Counted from the first letter of the stretch, positions 1 to 8,632 are shown. The stretch: DNA of 64,000 nucleotides from Hyphomicrobiales bacterium (GCA_900469345.1 UBWZ01000002.1:425579-489578), one strand, 5' to 3'. The notes: a model not told the origin generated them from the letters alone. Made by a program: numbers and translations.

Positions 1-32
1 CGTAGCGTATGTGAATTTCAACTCCTTGTCAC

Positions 33-56
33 GGCCGCGGACGCAAGACCGCGGCC
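33..56. other. Inverted repeat, possible terminator of an upstream gene
   Basis: A perfect 8-bp stem (GGCCGCGG at 33-40, CCGCGGCC at 49-56) with an 8-base loop lies upstream of the first gene. It is followed by only a weak pyrimidine stretch, so it may be the tail of a gene ending before the window, or a chance GC-rich palindrome. Confidence 0.25.
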
Positions 57-87
57 CGTCTTCGGACATTCCAGCATGAGGATCACC

Positions 88-483
88 ATGACCACTCCCC
101 AACCCGTCTTTCCCGCAGACCGCCATGCCCTCTATGAAAAGCACGGCTACTCGGCCGCAATCCGCACCGGCGATCTCCTGTTCGTTTCCGGACAGGTTGG
201 CAGCCGTCCCGACGGCACGCCGGAACCTGATCTGGAAGCACAGGTCCGCCTCGCCTTTGCGAACCTCCAGGCGACGCTTGCTGCGGCCGGCGCCGCCCTC
301 GAGGATCTCGTCGACGTCACCACCTTCCACACCGACCCGCAAACCCAGTTCGCGACCATGATGGAGATCAAGAAGGAATTGTTTCCCGCAGCGCCCTATC
401 CGAACTGGACGGCGATCGGCGTCAACTGGCTGGCGGGCTTCGACTTCGAGATCAAGGTGATCGCGCGCATTCCCACGCCCTGA
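88..483 (+). CDS. RidA/YjgF/Rid family protein
   Basis: A 131-residue protein of the Rid family, small trimeric cytosolic proteins of which the founding member hydrolyses reactive enamine/imine intermediates. Visible family features are the FVSGQVG segment near residue 35, the LEAQVRLAFANLQATLAAAG helix that follows it, the DLVDVTTFHTD strand, and the C-terminal EIKVIARIP. The conserved arginine of true RidA deaminases, normally in a P-x-R context before the last strands, is replaced here by a YPNWTAIGV segment, so imine deaminase activity should not be assumed. The ATG at 88 is preferred to the in-frame ATG at 76 because GAGGA lies five bases upstream of it. It stands alone and is followed by the convergent clpS. 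Confidence 0.85.
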   Translation: MTTPQPVFPADRHALYEKHGYSAAIRTGDLLFVSGQVGSRPDGTPEPDLEAQVRLAFANLQATLAAAGAALEDLVDVTTFHTDPQTQFATMMEIKKELFPAAPYPNWTAIGVNWLAGFDFEIKVIARIPTP

Positions 484-547
484 CGACCTAGGAAAATCAC
501 TTGCCGCCGGAGGGGGCGGCACCCGGCAACCGGCACGGCCTGTCGCC

Positions 548-856
548 TCACTCCTCCGGCTCGGTGGTAAACATCAGCGGGAAGCCCGCTTCCTTGGCGA
601 GGTCGATCGCCTCTTTCGCCTTGGTCTCGGCGATATCCCTGGTGCAGACGACGACAACCGCAAGCCCCATCTGGTGGGCGGTCAGCATCACGCGGTTGCC
701 GGCTTCCTCGCTCATACGGAAGACGGCCTTCAGGACCATTGTCACGAATTCGCGCGGCGTGTAGTCGTCGTTCACCAGCAGCACCTTGTAGAGCTTGGGA
801 CGCTCGACCTTCGGCTTGGTGACGGTGGTTGGCTTGAGGGTGGTATTGCCTGGCAT
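548..856 (-). CDS. clpS: ATP-dependent Clp protease adaptor ClpS (ClpS2-like)
   Basis: A 102-residue ClpS adaptor, which binds the N-domain of ClpA and delivers N-end-rule substrates to ClpAP. The core contains the characteristic YKVLLVNDDYTPREFV segment (the NDDYTP motif binds the N-degron together with a downstream hydrophobic pocket), followed by a helix with MSEEAGNRVM and the ending AKEAGFPLMFTTEPEE. The shape, with a VVVVC strand and that ending, resembles the second ClpS paralogue of Rhizobiaceae rather than ClpS1. The ATG at 856 is chosen because homologues start there; an upstream in-frame ATG at 892 would add 12 residues. No clpA is in the window, so it is a stand-alone adaptor gene. 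Confidence 0.93.
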   Translation of the reverse strand: MPGNTTLKPTTVTKPKVERPKLYKVLLVNDDYTPREFVTMVLKAVFRMSEEAGNRVMLTAHQMGLAVVVVCTRDIAETKAKEAIDLAKEAGFPLMFTTEPEE

Positions 857-1161
857 CGGCGTTCCCTGATGACCGGGCCGGATCGGCCGCATTCGTCGCT
901 ATATCGCACCGCCATCCCCGGATTTCAAGCGAGAGCAGCGGCATCGCGGCGGATCGAGCTGCACCAGACACCGCAAAAGCCTTGACCGGCACGCCTGGCG
1001 CCCGGATCGGCGAAACCGGCAACCGACCCCCGAAAGGCAAGGCGAGCGGGCCGAACGGCCAGCTGAAGAGCTGCATGCGAGCCTCCAAGCCTTGACCGTT
1101 CCGGCAGTTTCCCCCATAGCCAAGCCAACGAAAATCTTAAAAACAGACAGGGTCCGGACCC
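857..1161. promoter_or_regulatory. Divergent intergenic region clpS/ychF with a palindrome at the ychF start
   Basis: About 300 bases between the divergent clpS and ychF genes. I see no additional gene. A perfect 12-bp palindrome GGGTCCGGACCC occupies 1150-1161 and directly abuts the ychF ATG; the only ribosome-binding-site-like AGGG (1149-1152) is inside it. No promoter could be assigned with confidence. Confidence 0.4.
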
Positions 1162-2265
1162 ATGGGTTTCAAATGCGGTATCGTGGGCCTGCCGAATGTC
1201 GGCAAGTCCACGCTGTTCAATGCGCTCACCAAGACGGCCGCGGCTCAGGCCGCGAACTATCCGTTCTGCACGATCGAACCAAACACGGGCGAAGTCGCCG
1301 TTCCTGATCCGCGCATGAAGAAGCTGGCCGACATCGCCGGCTCGAAGGAAATCATCCCGACCCGCATCTCCTTCGTGGATATCGCCGGCTTGGTCCGCGG
1401 TGCCTCCAAGGGCGAAGGCCTCGGCAACAAGTTTCTCGCCAACATCCGCGAAGTGGACGCTGTGGTGCACGTCCTTCGCTGCTTCGAGGATGACGACATC
1501 ACCCATGTCGAGGGCCGCATCAACCCGGTCGGCGACGCCGACACGATCGAGACGGAGCTGATGCTCGCCGACCTCGAAAGCCTGGAGCGCCGTGTCGACC
1601 AGACGCGCAAACGCGCCGCCTCGAAGGACAAGGAATCGCTCGCCCAGCTGCCGATCATGGAAGCCGTGGTCAAGCTTCTCAACGACGGCAAGCCTGCCCG
1701 CCTTCTTCTGAAGACGCTGGCCGCCGACGAGATCGAGATCCTCAAGGGCCTCAACCTCCTCACCTCGCACCCCGTCCTCTATGTCTGCAACGTCGCGGAA
1801 GCCGACGCCGTCGACGGCAACGAGCACACGAAAGCCGTCGCCGAGATGGCTGCGGCGCAGGGTGCGGAATGCGTCATCATTTCCGCCGCCATCGAGTCCG
1901 AGGTCGCGCAGTTGCCCGAGGACGAATCGAAGGAATTCCTCTCGGCGCTCGGCCTCGAAGAAGCCGGTCTCGACCGGCTGATCCGTGCCGGCTACCACCT
2001 GCTCGAGCTGATCACCTATTTCACGGTCGGCCCCAAGGAAACCCGCGCCTGGACCATCCGCCGCGGCACCAAGGCACCGGCCGCTGCCGGCGTCATCCAC
2101 ACGGATTTTGAACGCGGCTTCATCCGCGCCTTTACCATCGCCTATGACGACTACATCGCCTTCAAGGGCGAAGTCGGCGCCAAGGAAGCAGGCAAGGGCC
2201 GCGACGAAGGCAAGGAATACGTCGTCCAGGACGGCGACGTCATCCACTTCCGCTTCAACACCTGA
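1162..2265 (+). CDS. ychF: Redox-regulated ATPase YchF (OLA1 family)
   Basis: A 367-residue YchF/OLA1 P-loop ATPase, the universally conserved Obg-class protein that binds ribosomes and prefers ATP to GTP. The G1 loop GLPNVGKS is at residues 9-16, the switch/G3 region DIAGLVRGASKGEGLGNKF follows near residue 72, and the usual NKxD specificity motif is replaced by NVAEAD, which is the family signature behind ATP preference. A helical coiled-coil insert and a C-terminal TGS domain (about residues 283-365, with ETRAWTIRRGTKAPAAAGVIHTDF) complete the normal architecture, and the length is exactly typical. It is followed closely by the MaoC pair but there is no obvious functional link. Confidence 0.97.
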   Translation: MGFKCGIVGLPNVGKSTLFNALTKTAAAQAANYPFCTIEPNTGEVAVPDPRMKKLADIAGSKEIIPTRISFVDIAGLVRGASKGEGLGNKFLANIREVDAVVHVLRCFEDDDITHVEGRINPVGDADTIETELMLADLESLERRVDQTRKRAASKDKESLAQLPIMEAVVKLLNDGKPARLLLKTLAADEIEILKGLNLLTSHPVLYVCNVAEADAVDGNEHTKAVAEMAAAQGAECVIISAAIESEVAQLPEDESKEFLSALGLEEAGLDRLIRAGYHLLELITYFTVGPKETRAWTIRRGTKAPAAAGVIHTDFERGFIRAFTIAYDDYIAFKGEVGAKEAGKGRDEGKEYVVQDGDVIHFRFNT

Positions 2266-2283
2266 GTTTTGGAAGGCATCGAG

Positions 2284-2751
2284 ATGGAGGAGATCTATGC
2301 CTTTGAAGACTTTGCGATCGGTCGCAGCTTTCCGCTCGCCAGCCGACAGGTGACGGCGGCGGAGATCGTCGAATTCGCCGCCGAGTTCGACCCGCAGCCC
2401 ATGCATCTGTCCGAGCAGGCCGGCAGGGAAAGCATCCTTGGCGGCCTGTCGGCCTCCGGCTGGCACACCGCAAGCCTGTTCATGCGGATGATGTTCGACG
2501 GCTGGCTGTCGCGCTCCACCTCGGAGGGATCGCCCGGCATCGAGATGATGGAGTGGAAGAAGCCGGTGCTCGCCGGCGACACGCTGTCCGGCCGCTCGAC
2601 GGTGCTGGAGGCGCGGCCGCTGCGCACACGCCCGGGCCTCGGCCTCGTCAGGTTCCTGCACGAGGTCGACAACCAGCGCGGCGAAACCGTCATGCGCGGC
2701 GAAAACCCGATCATGATGCGTCTGCGTGGCACCGCGGAGGCTGGCGAATGA
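2284..2751 (+). CDS. MaoC family (hot-dog fold) dehydratase 1
   Basis: A 155-residue MaoC-like protein, a family of R-specific enoyl-CoA hydratases and related enzymes acting on acyl-CoA or acyl-ACP. The catalytic hydratase-2 signature appears as FDPQPMH, retaining the Asp and His of the D-x-N-P-x-H motif but with Gln for Asn, followed by GGLSASGWHTASL. A second conserved patch, the WKKPVLAGDTL strand pair and RPLRTRPGLGLVRF, is typical. The ATG at 2284 is preferred over a TTG at 2269, which would only add MEGIE. Its stop overlaps the start of the next gene by ATGA, so the two paralogues are probably co-translated and may form a heterodimer; the substrate is unknown. Confidence 0.85.
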   Translation: MEEIYAFEDFAIGRSFPLASRQVTAAEIVEFAAEFDPQPMHLSEQAGRESILGGLSASGWHTASLFMRMMFDGWLSRSTSEGSPGIEMMEWKKPVLAGDTLSGRSTVLEARPLRTRPGLGLVRFLHEVDNQRGETVMRGENPIMMRLRGTAEAGE

Positions 2752-3227
2752 GGCTGATCGAACTCTCCCCGCGCGGCACGAGGATCGTCACCGGAACCCT
2801 GGCTTTCACTCCGGAAGACATCATCCGCTTTGCCACAAAGTTCGACCCGCAGCCCTTCCATGTCGATCCGGAAGCCGCAAAAAACTACGTCTTCGGCGGC
2901 CTCTGCGCCTCTGGCTGGCACACCTGCGCCGGCTGGATGAAAACCTTCCTCGCCTACTGGGAGAATGAAGTCGCCCGGCTGGAAAGCGAAGGCAAGACTG
3001 CGCCGAAACTTGGCCCGTCGCCCGGCTTCCGCAAGCTCCAGTGGATAAAGCCGGTCTATGCCGGCGACAGCGTCACCTATTCCGTCACCATGCTCGACGC
3101 ACGACCGCTTGCCTCGCGCCCGGGCACCTGGATCAACATGACCATCAACGAGGGCGTCAACCAGAACGGCGAGCCGGTCATGCGCTACGAAGGCAGCGTG
3201 CTGGAATTCGAAGTGGAACAGCGATGA
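2748..3227 (+). CDS. MaoC family (hot-dog fold) dehydratase 2
   Basis: A 159-residue paralogue of the preceding MaoC protein, sharing FDPQPFH, GGLCASGWHTC, WIKPVYAGDSV and ARPLASRPG at corresponding positions. The catalytic Asp and His pair are retained. It starts at an ATG overlapping the previous stop (ATGA) and its own stop overlaps the next ATG (3224) in the same way, so three genes are translationally coupled. Much longer readings of this frame start inside the first MaoC gene and are artefacts. Tandem MaoC pairs of this type are common in Rhizobiales; whether they serve fatty-acid metabolism is not shown by the sequence. Confidence 0.85.
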   Translation: MRLIELSPRGTRIVTGTLAFTPEDIIRFATKFDPQPFHVDPEAAKNYVFGGLCASGWHTCAGWMKTFLAYWENEVARLESEGKTAPKLGPSPGFRKLQWIKPVYAGDSVTYSVTMLDARPLASRPGTWINMTINEGVNQNGEPVMRYEGSVLEFEVEQR

Positions 3228-3703
3228 CCGTCTACGACTTCAAGGCCCGTGACATCACCGGCAAGGAGCGCGCCCTGTCGGAGTTTGCCGGCCGGTTGTT
3301 GCTGATCGTCAATACCGCGAGCGCCTGCGGCTTTACCCCGCAATATGAGGGGCTACAGACGCTGCAGGAGACGTTCGGTGACGATCTTGTCGTGCTCGCT
3401 TTCCCCTGCAACCAGTTCGGCGCCCAGGAAAAAGGCTCGGACGAGGAGATCGCCTCGTTTTGCGACCTGCGGTTCAGGGTGACCTTTCCGCTGTTTTCCA
3501 AGATCGACGTCAATGGCGCGCAGGCCCATCCGCTCTACCGCTACCTGACCCACGAGGCGCCGGGCATTCTCGGCACCGAAGCGATCAAATGGAACTTCAC
3601 CAAGTTCCTGGTCGGCCGCGACGGGAAGCCGATCCGCCGCTACGCGCCGACCGTGACGCCGGCATCGATCGAGCCGGATATCCGCAAGGCGATCGCGGGC
3701 TGA
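3224..3703 (+). CDS. Glutathione peroxidase family protein (Cys type)
   Basis: A 159-residue glutathione peroxidase-like thioredoxin-fold protein that reduces hydroperoxides. The peroxidatic residue is a cysteine in NTASACGFT, where animal enzymes carry selenocysteine; the partner Gln (FPCNQFGAQE) and Trp-Asn (KWNFTKF) of the catalytic tetrad are all present. A second cysteine (FPCNQF) is in the position used by many bacterial enzymes as resolving residue, so the reductant may be thioredoxin rather than glutathione. The ATG overlaps the stop of the second MaoC gene, making it the last member of a coupled three-gene cluster. It converges on apt. Confidence 0.93.
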   Translation: MTVYDFKARDITGKERALSEFAGRLLLIVNTASACGFTPQYEGLQTLQETFGDDLVVLAFPCNQFGAQEKGSDEEIASFCDLRFRVTFPLFSKIDVNGAQAHPLYRYLTHEAPGILGTEAIKWNFTKFLVGRDGKPIRRYAPTVTPASIEPDIRKAIAG

Positions 3704-3757
3704 GCCATGCCTGTGCGGCGGCGTTAGGCCCGACTCGCAAGGCTGGATTTCTGCCCT

Positions 3758-4300
3758 TCAATGTCCGGAAAACTCGACCAGCGTGCGAACCTCGACGCCG
3801 AGCGCCTCGAGCTTCTTGCGGCCGCCGAGATCCGGCAGGTCGATCACGAAACAGGCCGAGACGATCTCCGCACCCTGCTGGCGCAGCAGCTTGACCGCGC
3901 CTTCGGCCGTGCCGCCGGTGGCGATCAGGTCGTCCGTCAGGATCACCTTCTCGCCCGGCTTTACCGCATCCACATGCATCTCCATCTCGTCGACGCCGTA
4001 TTCCAGGCTGTAGGCGATCCGCACCGTCTTGTGGGGCAGCTTGCCCTTCTTGCGGATCGGCACGAAACCGGCCGACAGCTGGTGCGCCAGTGCGCCGCCG
4101 AGGATGAAGCCGCGCGCCTCGATGCCGGCGATCTTGTCGACGCCGAGCCCCTGATAGGGCGCAACCAGTTCGTCCACAGCCGTCCTGAACGCCACCGCAT
4201 CGCCGAGCAGCGTGGTGATGTCGCGAAACACGATCCCCGGCTTCGGGTAGTCGGTGATGGCGCGGATGGAGGCGGCAAGTGTGTTGTCACGGGAAGACAT
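3758..4300 (-). CDS. apt: Adenine phosphoribosyltransferase
   Basis: A 180-residue purine salvage enzyme converting adenine and PRPP to AMP. The PRPP-binding motif [17 protein letters not shown] is intact near residue 120, and [16 protein letters not shown] and [12 protein letters not shown] are typical family segments. The ATG at 4300 is chosen; a TTG two codons upstream is possible. It lies downstream of petABC on the same strand, but a strong terminator at 4463-4488 separates them, so it probably has its own promoter. It converges with the glutathione peroxidase gene. Confidence 0.97.
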   Translation of the reverse strand: MSSRDNTLAASIRAITDYPKPGIVFRDITTLLGDAVAFRTAVDELVAPYQGLGVDKIAGIEARGFILGGALAHQLSAGFVPIRKKGKLPHKTVRIAYSLEYGVDEMEMHVDAVKPGEKVILTDDLIATGGTAEGAVKLLRQQGAEIVSACFVIDLPDLGGRKKLEALGVEVRTLVEFSGH

Positions 4301-4462
4301 CGGCAAAGGAGCCCTGCTGCTGTTCGTTGCAAAGCGCCACCAATAGGGTGCGACAGCAGGTCATGTCCAGCCGAAAGCGCCGTTGTGCCCGCCTTCCGGT
4401 CGCCCGCCGGACGCCATCCCGCCGTCTTTGAAAGCGCTTCAGGCCCCGCGCCGCAAAACGCA

Positions 4463-4488
4463 AAAAAGGCGGCCGGAGCCGCCTTTTT
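4463..4488 (-). terminator. Rho-independent terminator of petABC
   Basis: A perfect 11-bp stem (AAAAAGGCGGC at 4463-4473, GCCGCCTTTTT at 4478-4488) with a CGGA tetraloop, 37 bases beyond the petC stop. A/T tracts on both arms mean it could work in either direction, but only petC ends into it. Confidence 0.9.
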
Positions 4489-4524
4489 AAGAAATCGTTC
4501 GATGTGTCCGTCACACCGCGGAGT

Positions 4525-5403
4525 TTAGTGTTCCTTCGAGGCGTAGACCGACTTCTTCGTCAGGTAGATCAGGCCGACGAAGATCAGCAGGAACACCATG
4601 ACCATGAAGCCGGTGCGCTTGCGCTCTTCCAGATGCGGTTCTGCCGTCCACATCAGGAAGGCCGAAACGTCCTTGGAATACTGGTCCAGCGTCTGCGGCG
4701 ACCCGTCGTCATAGGTCACCTGGTCGTTGTTGAGCGGCTGCGGCATGGCCAGCGAAGGCGCCGAAGCGAAGTACGGGTTGTAGTGGCCGCCCGGAGGCAC
4801 CTGGTAACCGGCCGGCGGGTTCTCGTAGCCCGTCAGCAGCGAGTGGATGTAGTCCGGCCCGCCTTCCTGGTACTGGGTGAAGATGTCGAACACGAACTGC
4901 GGGAAACCGCGGGTCACGCCGCGCGCCTTGGCCAGCAGCGACATGTCCGGAGGGGCGGCGCCGTTGTTGGCGGCGGCCGCTGCCTGGGCGTTCGGATAGG
5001 GCGACGGGAAATAGTCCGACGGCACGGCAGTGCGCTCGAACATTTCGCCTTCGTCGTTGGGTCCGTCCTGAACCTTGTAGTTCGCGGCAAACGCCTTCAC
5101 CTGGGCTTCGGAATAGCCGAGGCCCTCCAGCGTCCGGAACGATACGAGGCGCATCGAATGGCAGGCGGAACAGACTTCCGTGTAGACCTTCAGTCCGCGC
5201 TGCAGCTGTGCCTTGTCGTAATGGCCGAACGGCCCGGCAAAGCTCCATTCGACGGGCTTCGGATGCTTGATCGGATAATGCGGCGTTTCGGGCTCCGCAT
5301 GCTCCGGTCCGCCTTCGGCCGTCTTGTTTTCCTGCGCTAGCGCAGCTCCGCCGAGGCCGGCCACGAGGGCCAGCGACAGGAGGCTTGAAACAAGCTTATT
5401 CAT
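4525..5403 (-). CDS. petC: Cytochrome c1 of the bc1 complex
   Basis: A 292-residue cytochrome c1, the heme c subunit that passes electrons from the Rieske protein to soluble cytochrome c. A signal peptide ends at ALAQ (residue 24). The covalent heme site is C78-S-A-C81-H82, and the axial Met is likely the one in SLAMPQPL. A C-terminal anchor (about residues 265-282, VMVFLLIFVGLIYLT) is followed by a positively charged tail. It is the last gene of petABC, 27 bases after petB. Some rhizobia encode cytochrome b and c1 as one fused protein; here they are separate genes. Confidence 0.97.
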   Translation of the reverse strand: MNKLVSSLLSLALVAGLGGAALAQENKTAEGGPEHAEPETPHYPIKHPKPVEWSFAGPFGHYDKAQLQRGLKVYTEVCSACHSMRLVSFRTLEGLGYSEAQVKAFAANYKVQDGPNDEGEMFERTAVPSDYFPSPYPNAQAAAAANNGAAPPDMSLLAKARGVTRGFPQFVFDIFTQYQEGGPDYIHSLLTGYENPPAGYQVPPGGHYNPYFASAPSLAMPQPLNNDQVTYDDGSPQTLDQYSKDVSAFLMWTAEPHLEERKRTGFMVMVFLLIFVGLIYLTKKSVYASKEH

Positions 5404-5430
5404 TTTTCTCTTCCCTCTCGGTCGCAGGCG

Positions 5431-6720
5431 TCAGGCGCTGGCATGGCCAGGCTTGAGCTTCTCCATGTCGGACTTGTTCTTCGTTGCAAGCACCGCTTCC
5501 GTGATGGAATTGGGAATGCGCCTCGGCGTTTCAAACAGCCCGAGCAAGGGCATGATGACCAGGAAGAAGCCGAAGTAGTACAGCGTTCCGAACTGCGACA
5601 GAGCCGTGTAGAGCCCTTCCGCCGGCTGCGAGCCGAGCCAGCCGAGCATCACGGCATTGGCGACGAACAGCCAGTAGAACAGCTTGTACCAGGGACGATA
5701 AACCGCCGAACGCACCTTGGACGTATCGAGCCAGGGCAGGAAGAACAGGATGATGATCGAACCGAACATCACCAGCACGCCACCGAGCTTGGAATCGATG
5801 AACCAGATGTTGAAGGTGATGGCGCGCAGCATCGCGTAGAACGGCAGGTAGTACCATTCGGGAACGATGTGGGCGGGGGTCTTCAGGGCATCGGCCGGGA
5901 TGTAGTTGTCCGGATGACCGAGGAAGTTCGGCAGGTAGAACACGAACCAGGCATAGACCAGCAGGAACACGGCGACGCCGAGCGCATCCTTGAGCGTCGC
6001 ATAGGGCGTAAACGCGACGGTATCCGTCTTGGTTTTCACCTCGACGCCGGTCGGGTTTGTCTGGCCGGTGACGTGCAGCGCCCACAGGTGCAGCACGACC
6101 ACGCCGGCGATCATGAACGGCAGCAGGTAGTGCAGCGAGAAGAAGCGGTTGAGCGTCGGCTGGTCGACGGCAAAGCCACCGAGCAGGAACTGCTGGATCC
6201 ACTCGCCGACCAGCGGGAAGGCCGAGAAGAAGCCGGTGATGACGGTTGCGCCCCAGAAGGACATCTGCCCCCAGGGAAGCACGTAGCCCATGAAGCCGGT
6301 TGCCATCATCAGCAGGTAGATGACGACGCCGAGAATCCAGAGGATTTCGCGCGGTGCCTTGTAGGAACCGTAATAGAGCCCGCGGCCGATATGCGCGTAG
6401 ACGGCGACGAAGAAGAACGAGGCGCCGTTCGAATGCAGGTAGCGCAGCAGCCAGCCGTGGTTGACGTCGCGCATGATCTTTTCGACGCTGTCGAAGGCAA
6501 GCCCGGTCGATGCCGCATAGTGCATGGCCAGCACGATGCCGGTGACGATCTGCACGACCAGCATCACCGACAGCATGGCGCCGAAGGTGTAGGCATAGTT
6601 CAGATTGCGCGGAACGGGATAGGCGATGAAACTGTCATGGATCATGCGCGGCAGCGGCAGCCGCGAATCGACCCACTTGGAAATGCCGGTGGACGGCTGG
6701 TATGTGGAATGCCCACTCAT
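5431..6720 (-). CDS. petB: Cytochrome b of the bc1 complex
   Basis: A 429-residue polytopic inner-membrane cytochrome b, the quinone-oxidising core of complex III. All four heme ligands are visible: H96 and H110 in helix B, H197 and H211 in helix D. The Qo-site PEWY motif is at 287-290. The N-terminal segment and the long C-terminal helices match the bacterial 420-440-residue form. It lies 15 bases after petA and 27 before petC, so the three genes form one transcription unit. Confidence 0.98.
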   Translation of the reverse strand: MSGHSTYQPSTGISKWVDSRLPLPRMIHDSFIAYPVPRNLNYAYTFGAMLSVMLVVQIVTGIVLAMHYAASTGLAFDSVEKIMRDVNHGWLLRYLHSNGASFFFVAVYAHIGRGLYYGSYKAPREILWILGVVIYLLMMATGFMGYVLPWGQMSFWGATVITGFFSAFPLVGEWIQQFLLGGFAVDQPTLNRFFSLHYLLPFMIAGVVVLHLWALHVTGQTNPTGVEVKTKTDTVAFTPYATLKDALGVAVFLLVYAWFVFYLPNFLGHPDNYIPADALKTPAHIVPEWYYLPFYAMLRAITFNIWFIDSKLGGVLVMFGSIIILFFLPWLDTSKVRSAVYRPWYKLFYWLFVANAVMLGWLGSQPAEGLYTALSQFGTLYYFGFFLVIMPLLGLFETPRRIPNSITEAVLATKNKSDMEKLKPGHASA

Positions 6721-6735
6721 TGATTTAGATCCCCC

Positions 6736-7314
6736 TCACCCGATCTGGATCACTGTGTCGGACGTGAATTTGAAATTCGGTATGGCCAGGTTCTGAGGTG
6801 CCGGGCCCTTCCGGATACGGCCAGCCGTATCGTAGACCGAGCCGTGGCAGGGACAGAACCAACCGTTGTATTCGCCGGACTGGCCGAGCGGCACGCAGCC
6901 GAGATGGGTGCAGGAACCGATCATCACGATCCAGTTCTCCTTGCCCTGCCCCCCGGAGCGATCGGCGCCCGTCGCCTGCGCGTCGGCGGCGAGGTTCGCA
7001 TTACGGGCGACCGGGTCCTTGAGCTCGGCGAGCGGGACCGAGGCGGCGGCTTCCACTTCCTGCTGCGTGCGGTTGCGGATGAACACCGGCTTGCCGCGCC
7101 ACTTGACCGTCAGCGACATGCCGGGCTCCAGCGCAGCGACGTTGACCTCGATCGAGGCCAGCGCCAGCGTCGAGGCGTCCGGGCGCATCTGGTCGATAAA
7201 CGGCCAGGCCACAGCGGCGACGCCGACGGCCCCCGCCATGCCGGTCGTCAGATACAGGAAGTCGCGGCGATTCGGCTCGCCTGGGTTGTCGCTATGTGTC
7301 TCGTGCTCGCTCAC
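6736..7314 (-). CDS. petA: Rieske iron-sulfur protein of the bc1 complex
   Basis: A 192-residue ubiquinol-cytochrome c reductase iron-sulfur subunit. The twin-arginine NRRDFLYLTTG signal-anchor (from residue 15) fits Tat-dependent insertion of the folded 2Fe-2S domain. The cluster ligands are in C135-T-H137-L-G-C140 and C154-P-C156-H157, including the disulfide cysteines. The GTG at 7314 is preferred to upstream starts because AGAGG lies about 11 bases before it and 192 residues is the usual length in related bacteria; the longest reading adds 29 unconserved residues. First gene of petABC. Confidence 0.96.
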   Translation of the reverse strand: MSEHETHSDNPGEPNRRDFLYLTTGMAGAVGVAAVAWPFIDQMRPDASTLALASIEVNVAALEPGMSLTVKWRGKPVFIRNRTQQEVEAAASVPLAELKDPVARNANLAADAQATGADRSGGQGKENWIVMIGSCTHLGCVPLGQSGEYNGWFCPCHGSVYDTAGRIRKGPAPQNLAIPNFKFTSDTVIQIG

Positions 7315-7690
7315 GGTCTTCCATCCTCTCGCAATTCCACGCCGCTTTGCCATCCTCGCGAATCTAATCTGATCACAATTAGAACACAGAATCCCCGGCA
7401 ATCCGGCGTCTTCTAAGCTTCATCGCAAATTATGTACAGTGTTGGCAAGGGCCCCAATACATTGCCGCGGGAAACCGCAAGCCCGGTCCACAACCCGTTT
7501 TCCGGGCGCTCTTCGCACTTGCGTAATGTGAGAGATTTGAGGAACTTACGCGACCTGCTCCCGGCGGTGGCGGAAAACCCGTCGAAGCCCGGTTTCGCGG
7601 CCTCCCGGGCGCCCTCTTCGGCGTTGCAACACGGTGGTCCGCATGCTAGTGGCCAGCAAGGCGAATGGCAGCCTTGGCGGGCGTTGTATC
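7315..7690. other. Intergenic region between petA and the EEP-family gene
   Basis: About 375 bases that should carry the divergent promoters for petABC and the downstream plus-strand gene. The stretch 7360-7450 is AT-richer than its surroundings. I see no convincing gene, repeat or promoter hexamer pair; longer readings of the opposite frames are not supported by any motif. Confidence 0.4.
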
Positions 7691-8632
7691 ATGAGACAGA
7701 CCTTATCGGTTGCCATCTGCGTCATCGTGTCGCTCGTCATGGGCGCGATTGCCACGCGCTACGTCCATCCGCACTGGATCCTTGCCACCCTCCACAGCCT
7801 GCAGCTCCATGCGGCGCTCGCCTGCCTTGCGGCGATGCTGCTGGCCGTTGCCCTTTATCGCCACCCGCTCGTCTACGGTCTTTTCGCCTGCGCCGTGATC
7901 CTGACCGCCCACACGGTCTACATGGCCCGGGATCTCGGCGTCGCCGTCGCCGAAGCGGACGCCGGAGCCCCCACCTTCCGGCTGATGTCGTTCAACATCC
8001 TCTCGGACAACTATGAAAACGGCGAGGCGATTGCCTCGGCCATCATCGCGTCCGGCGCCGATGTCGTCAACATCATGGAGGCAGCCCCGCTCTACAACCA
8101 GCTGCAGCGGCTGACCGAGACCTATCCCTACCGGCTCGGCTGCGGCGTCATCGTCGTCAACGATTGCGACCAGCTGATGCTGTCCAAGGTGCCGCTTCAG
8201 AACGGCTCGGTGCGCACGCTCAGCGACATCTTCGAAAACCGCTTCATCCTGGCGCAGGTAACGATGGCCGGGCGCACGATCAATATCGGCGGCATCCACA
8301 CCACCAAGCCCTATTTCGACAACTTCCACACAATGGAACTGATCCGCGCCGCGCTCGCCATCACCGATACGGACGGCCCGCTGATCCTGTCGGGAGATTT
8401 CAACGCATCGAGCCTTGCGCCCAACATGCGCGCCTTCCTGACCTGGACCGGCCTCCACCCGGCCGCCTGGGAGCCCGCCACCTGGCCGATCAAGGCCGGC
8501 GCCTTCGGCGTGCCGATCGACCACATCTTTGTCCGCGCGCCGCTGAAGATCAAATCCATCGAGCGGCTGCCGGACGCGATCGGCTCCAACCATTTCGGCC
8601 TGATGGCCGAGATCGCCATCACCGCACCCTAA
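7691..8632 (+). CDS. Endonuclease/exonuclease/phosphatase (EEP) family protein with N-terminal membrane helices
   Basis: A 313-residue protein with about three hydrophobic helices in the first 95 residues followed by a DNase I-like EEP domain. Catalytic motifs are present in order: FRLMSFNIL, the metal-binding IMEAAP (Glu), GGIHTTKPYF, LSGDFNAS (GDFN), PIDHIFV (DH) and SNHFGLMAEI (catalytic His). Such membrane-anchored EEP proteins are found widely in rhizobia; the substrate could be a phosphodiester, sphingolipid-like or inositol phosphate compound and cannot be decided here. The start is uncertain: ATG 7691 places the first helix at the N-terminus, but ATG 7634 or 7643 would also be in frame. 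It converges with the RTX gene. Confidence 0.8.
   Translation: MRQTLSVAICVIVSLVMGAIATRYVHPHWILATLHSLQLHAALACLAAMLLAVALYRHPLVYGLFACAVILTAHTVYMARDLGVAVAEADAGAPTFRLMSFNILSDNYENGEAIASAIIASGADVVNIMEAAPLYNQLQRLTETYPYRLGCGVIVVNDCDQLMLSKVPLQNGSVRTLSDIFENRFILAQVTMAGRTINIGGIHTTKPYFDNFHTMELIRAALAITDTDGPLILSGDFNASSLAPNMRAFLTWTGLHPAAWEPATWPIKAGAFGVPIDHIFVRAPLKIKSIERLPDAIGSNHFGLMAEIAITAP

Noticed and set aside
396..1088. A 230-codon minus-strand frame overlapping clpS
   Set aside because: It is in another frame of the clpS gene and its flanks. The protein is Arg/Ala-rich, without any motif, whereas the clpS frame has clear homology features.
925..2661. A 578-codon minus-strand frame antisense to ychF and the first MaoC gene
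   Set aside because: It is the mirror frame of GC-rich coding sequence. Gly/Asp/Val repetition without motifs and complete overlap with two recognised genes rule it out.
5443..6723. A 426-codon plus-strand frame antisense to petB
   Set aside because: The opposite strand carries cytochrome b with all heme ligands; this frame is a charged shadow.
7432..8016. A 194-codon plus-strand frame before the EEP gene
   Set aside because: It runs into the EEP gene in another frame, and the EEP frame carries the catalytic motifs.
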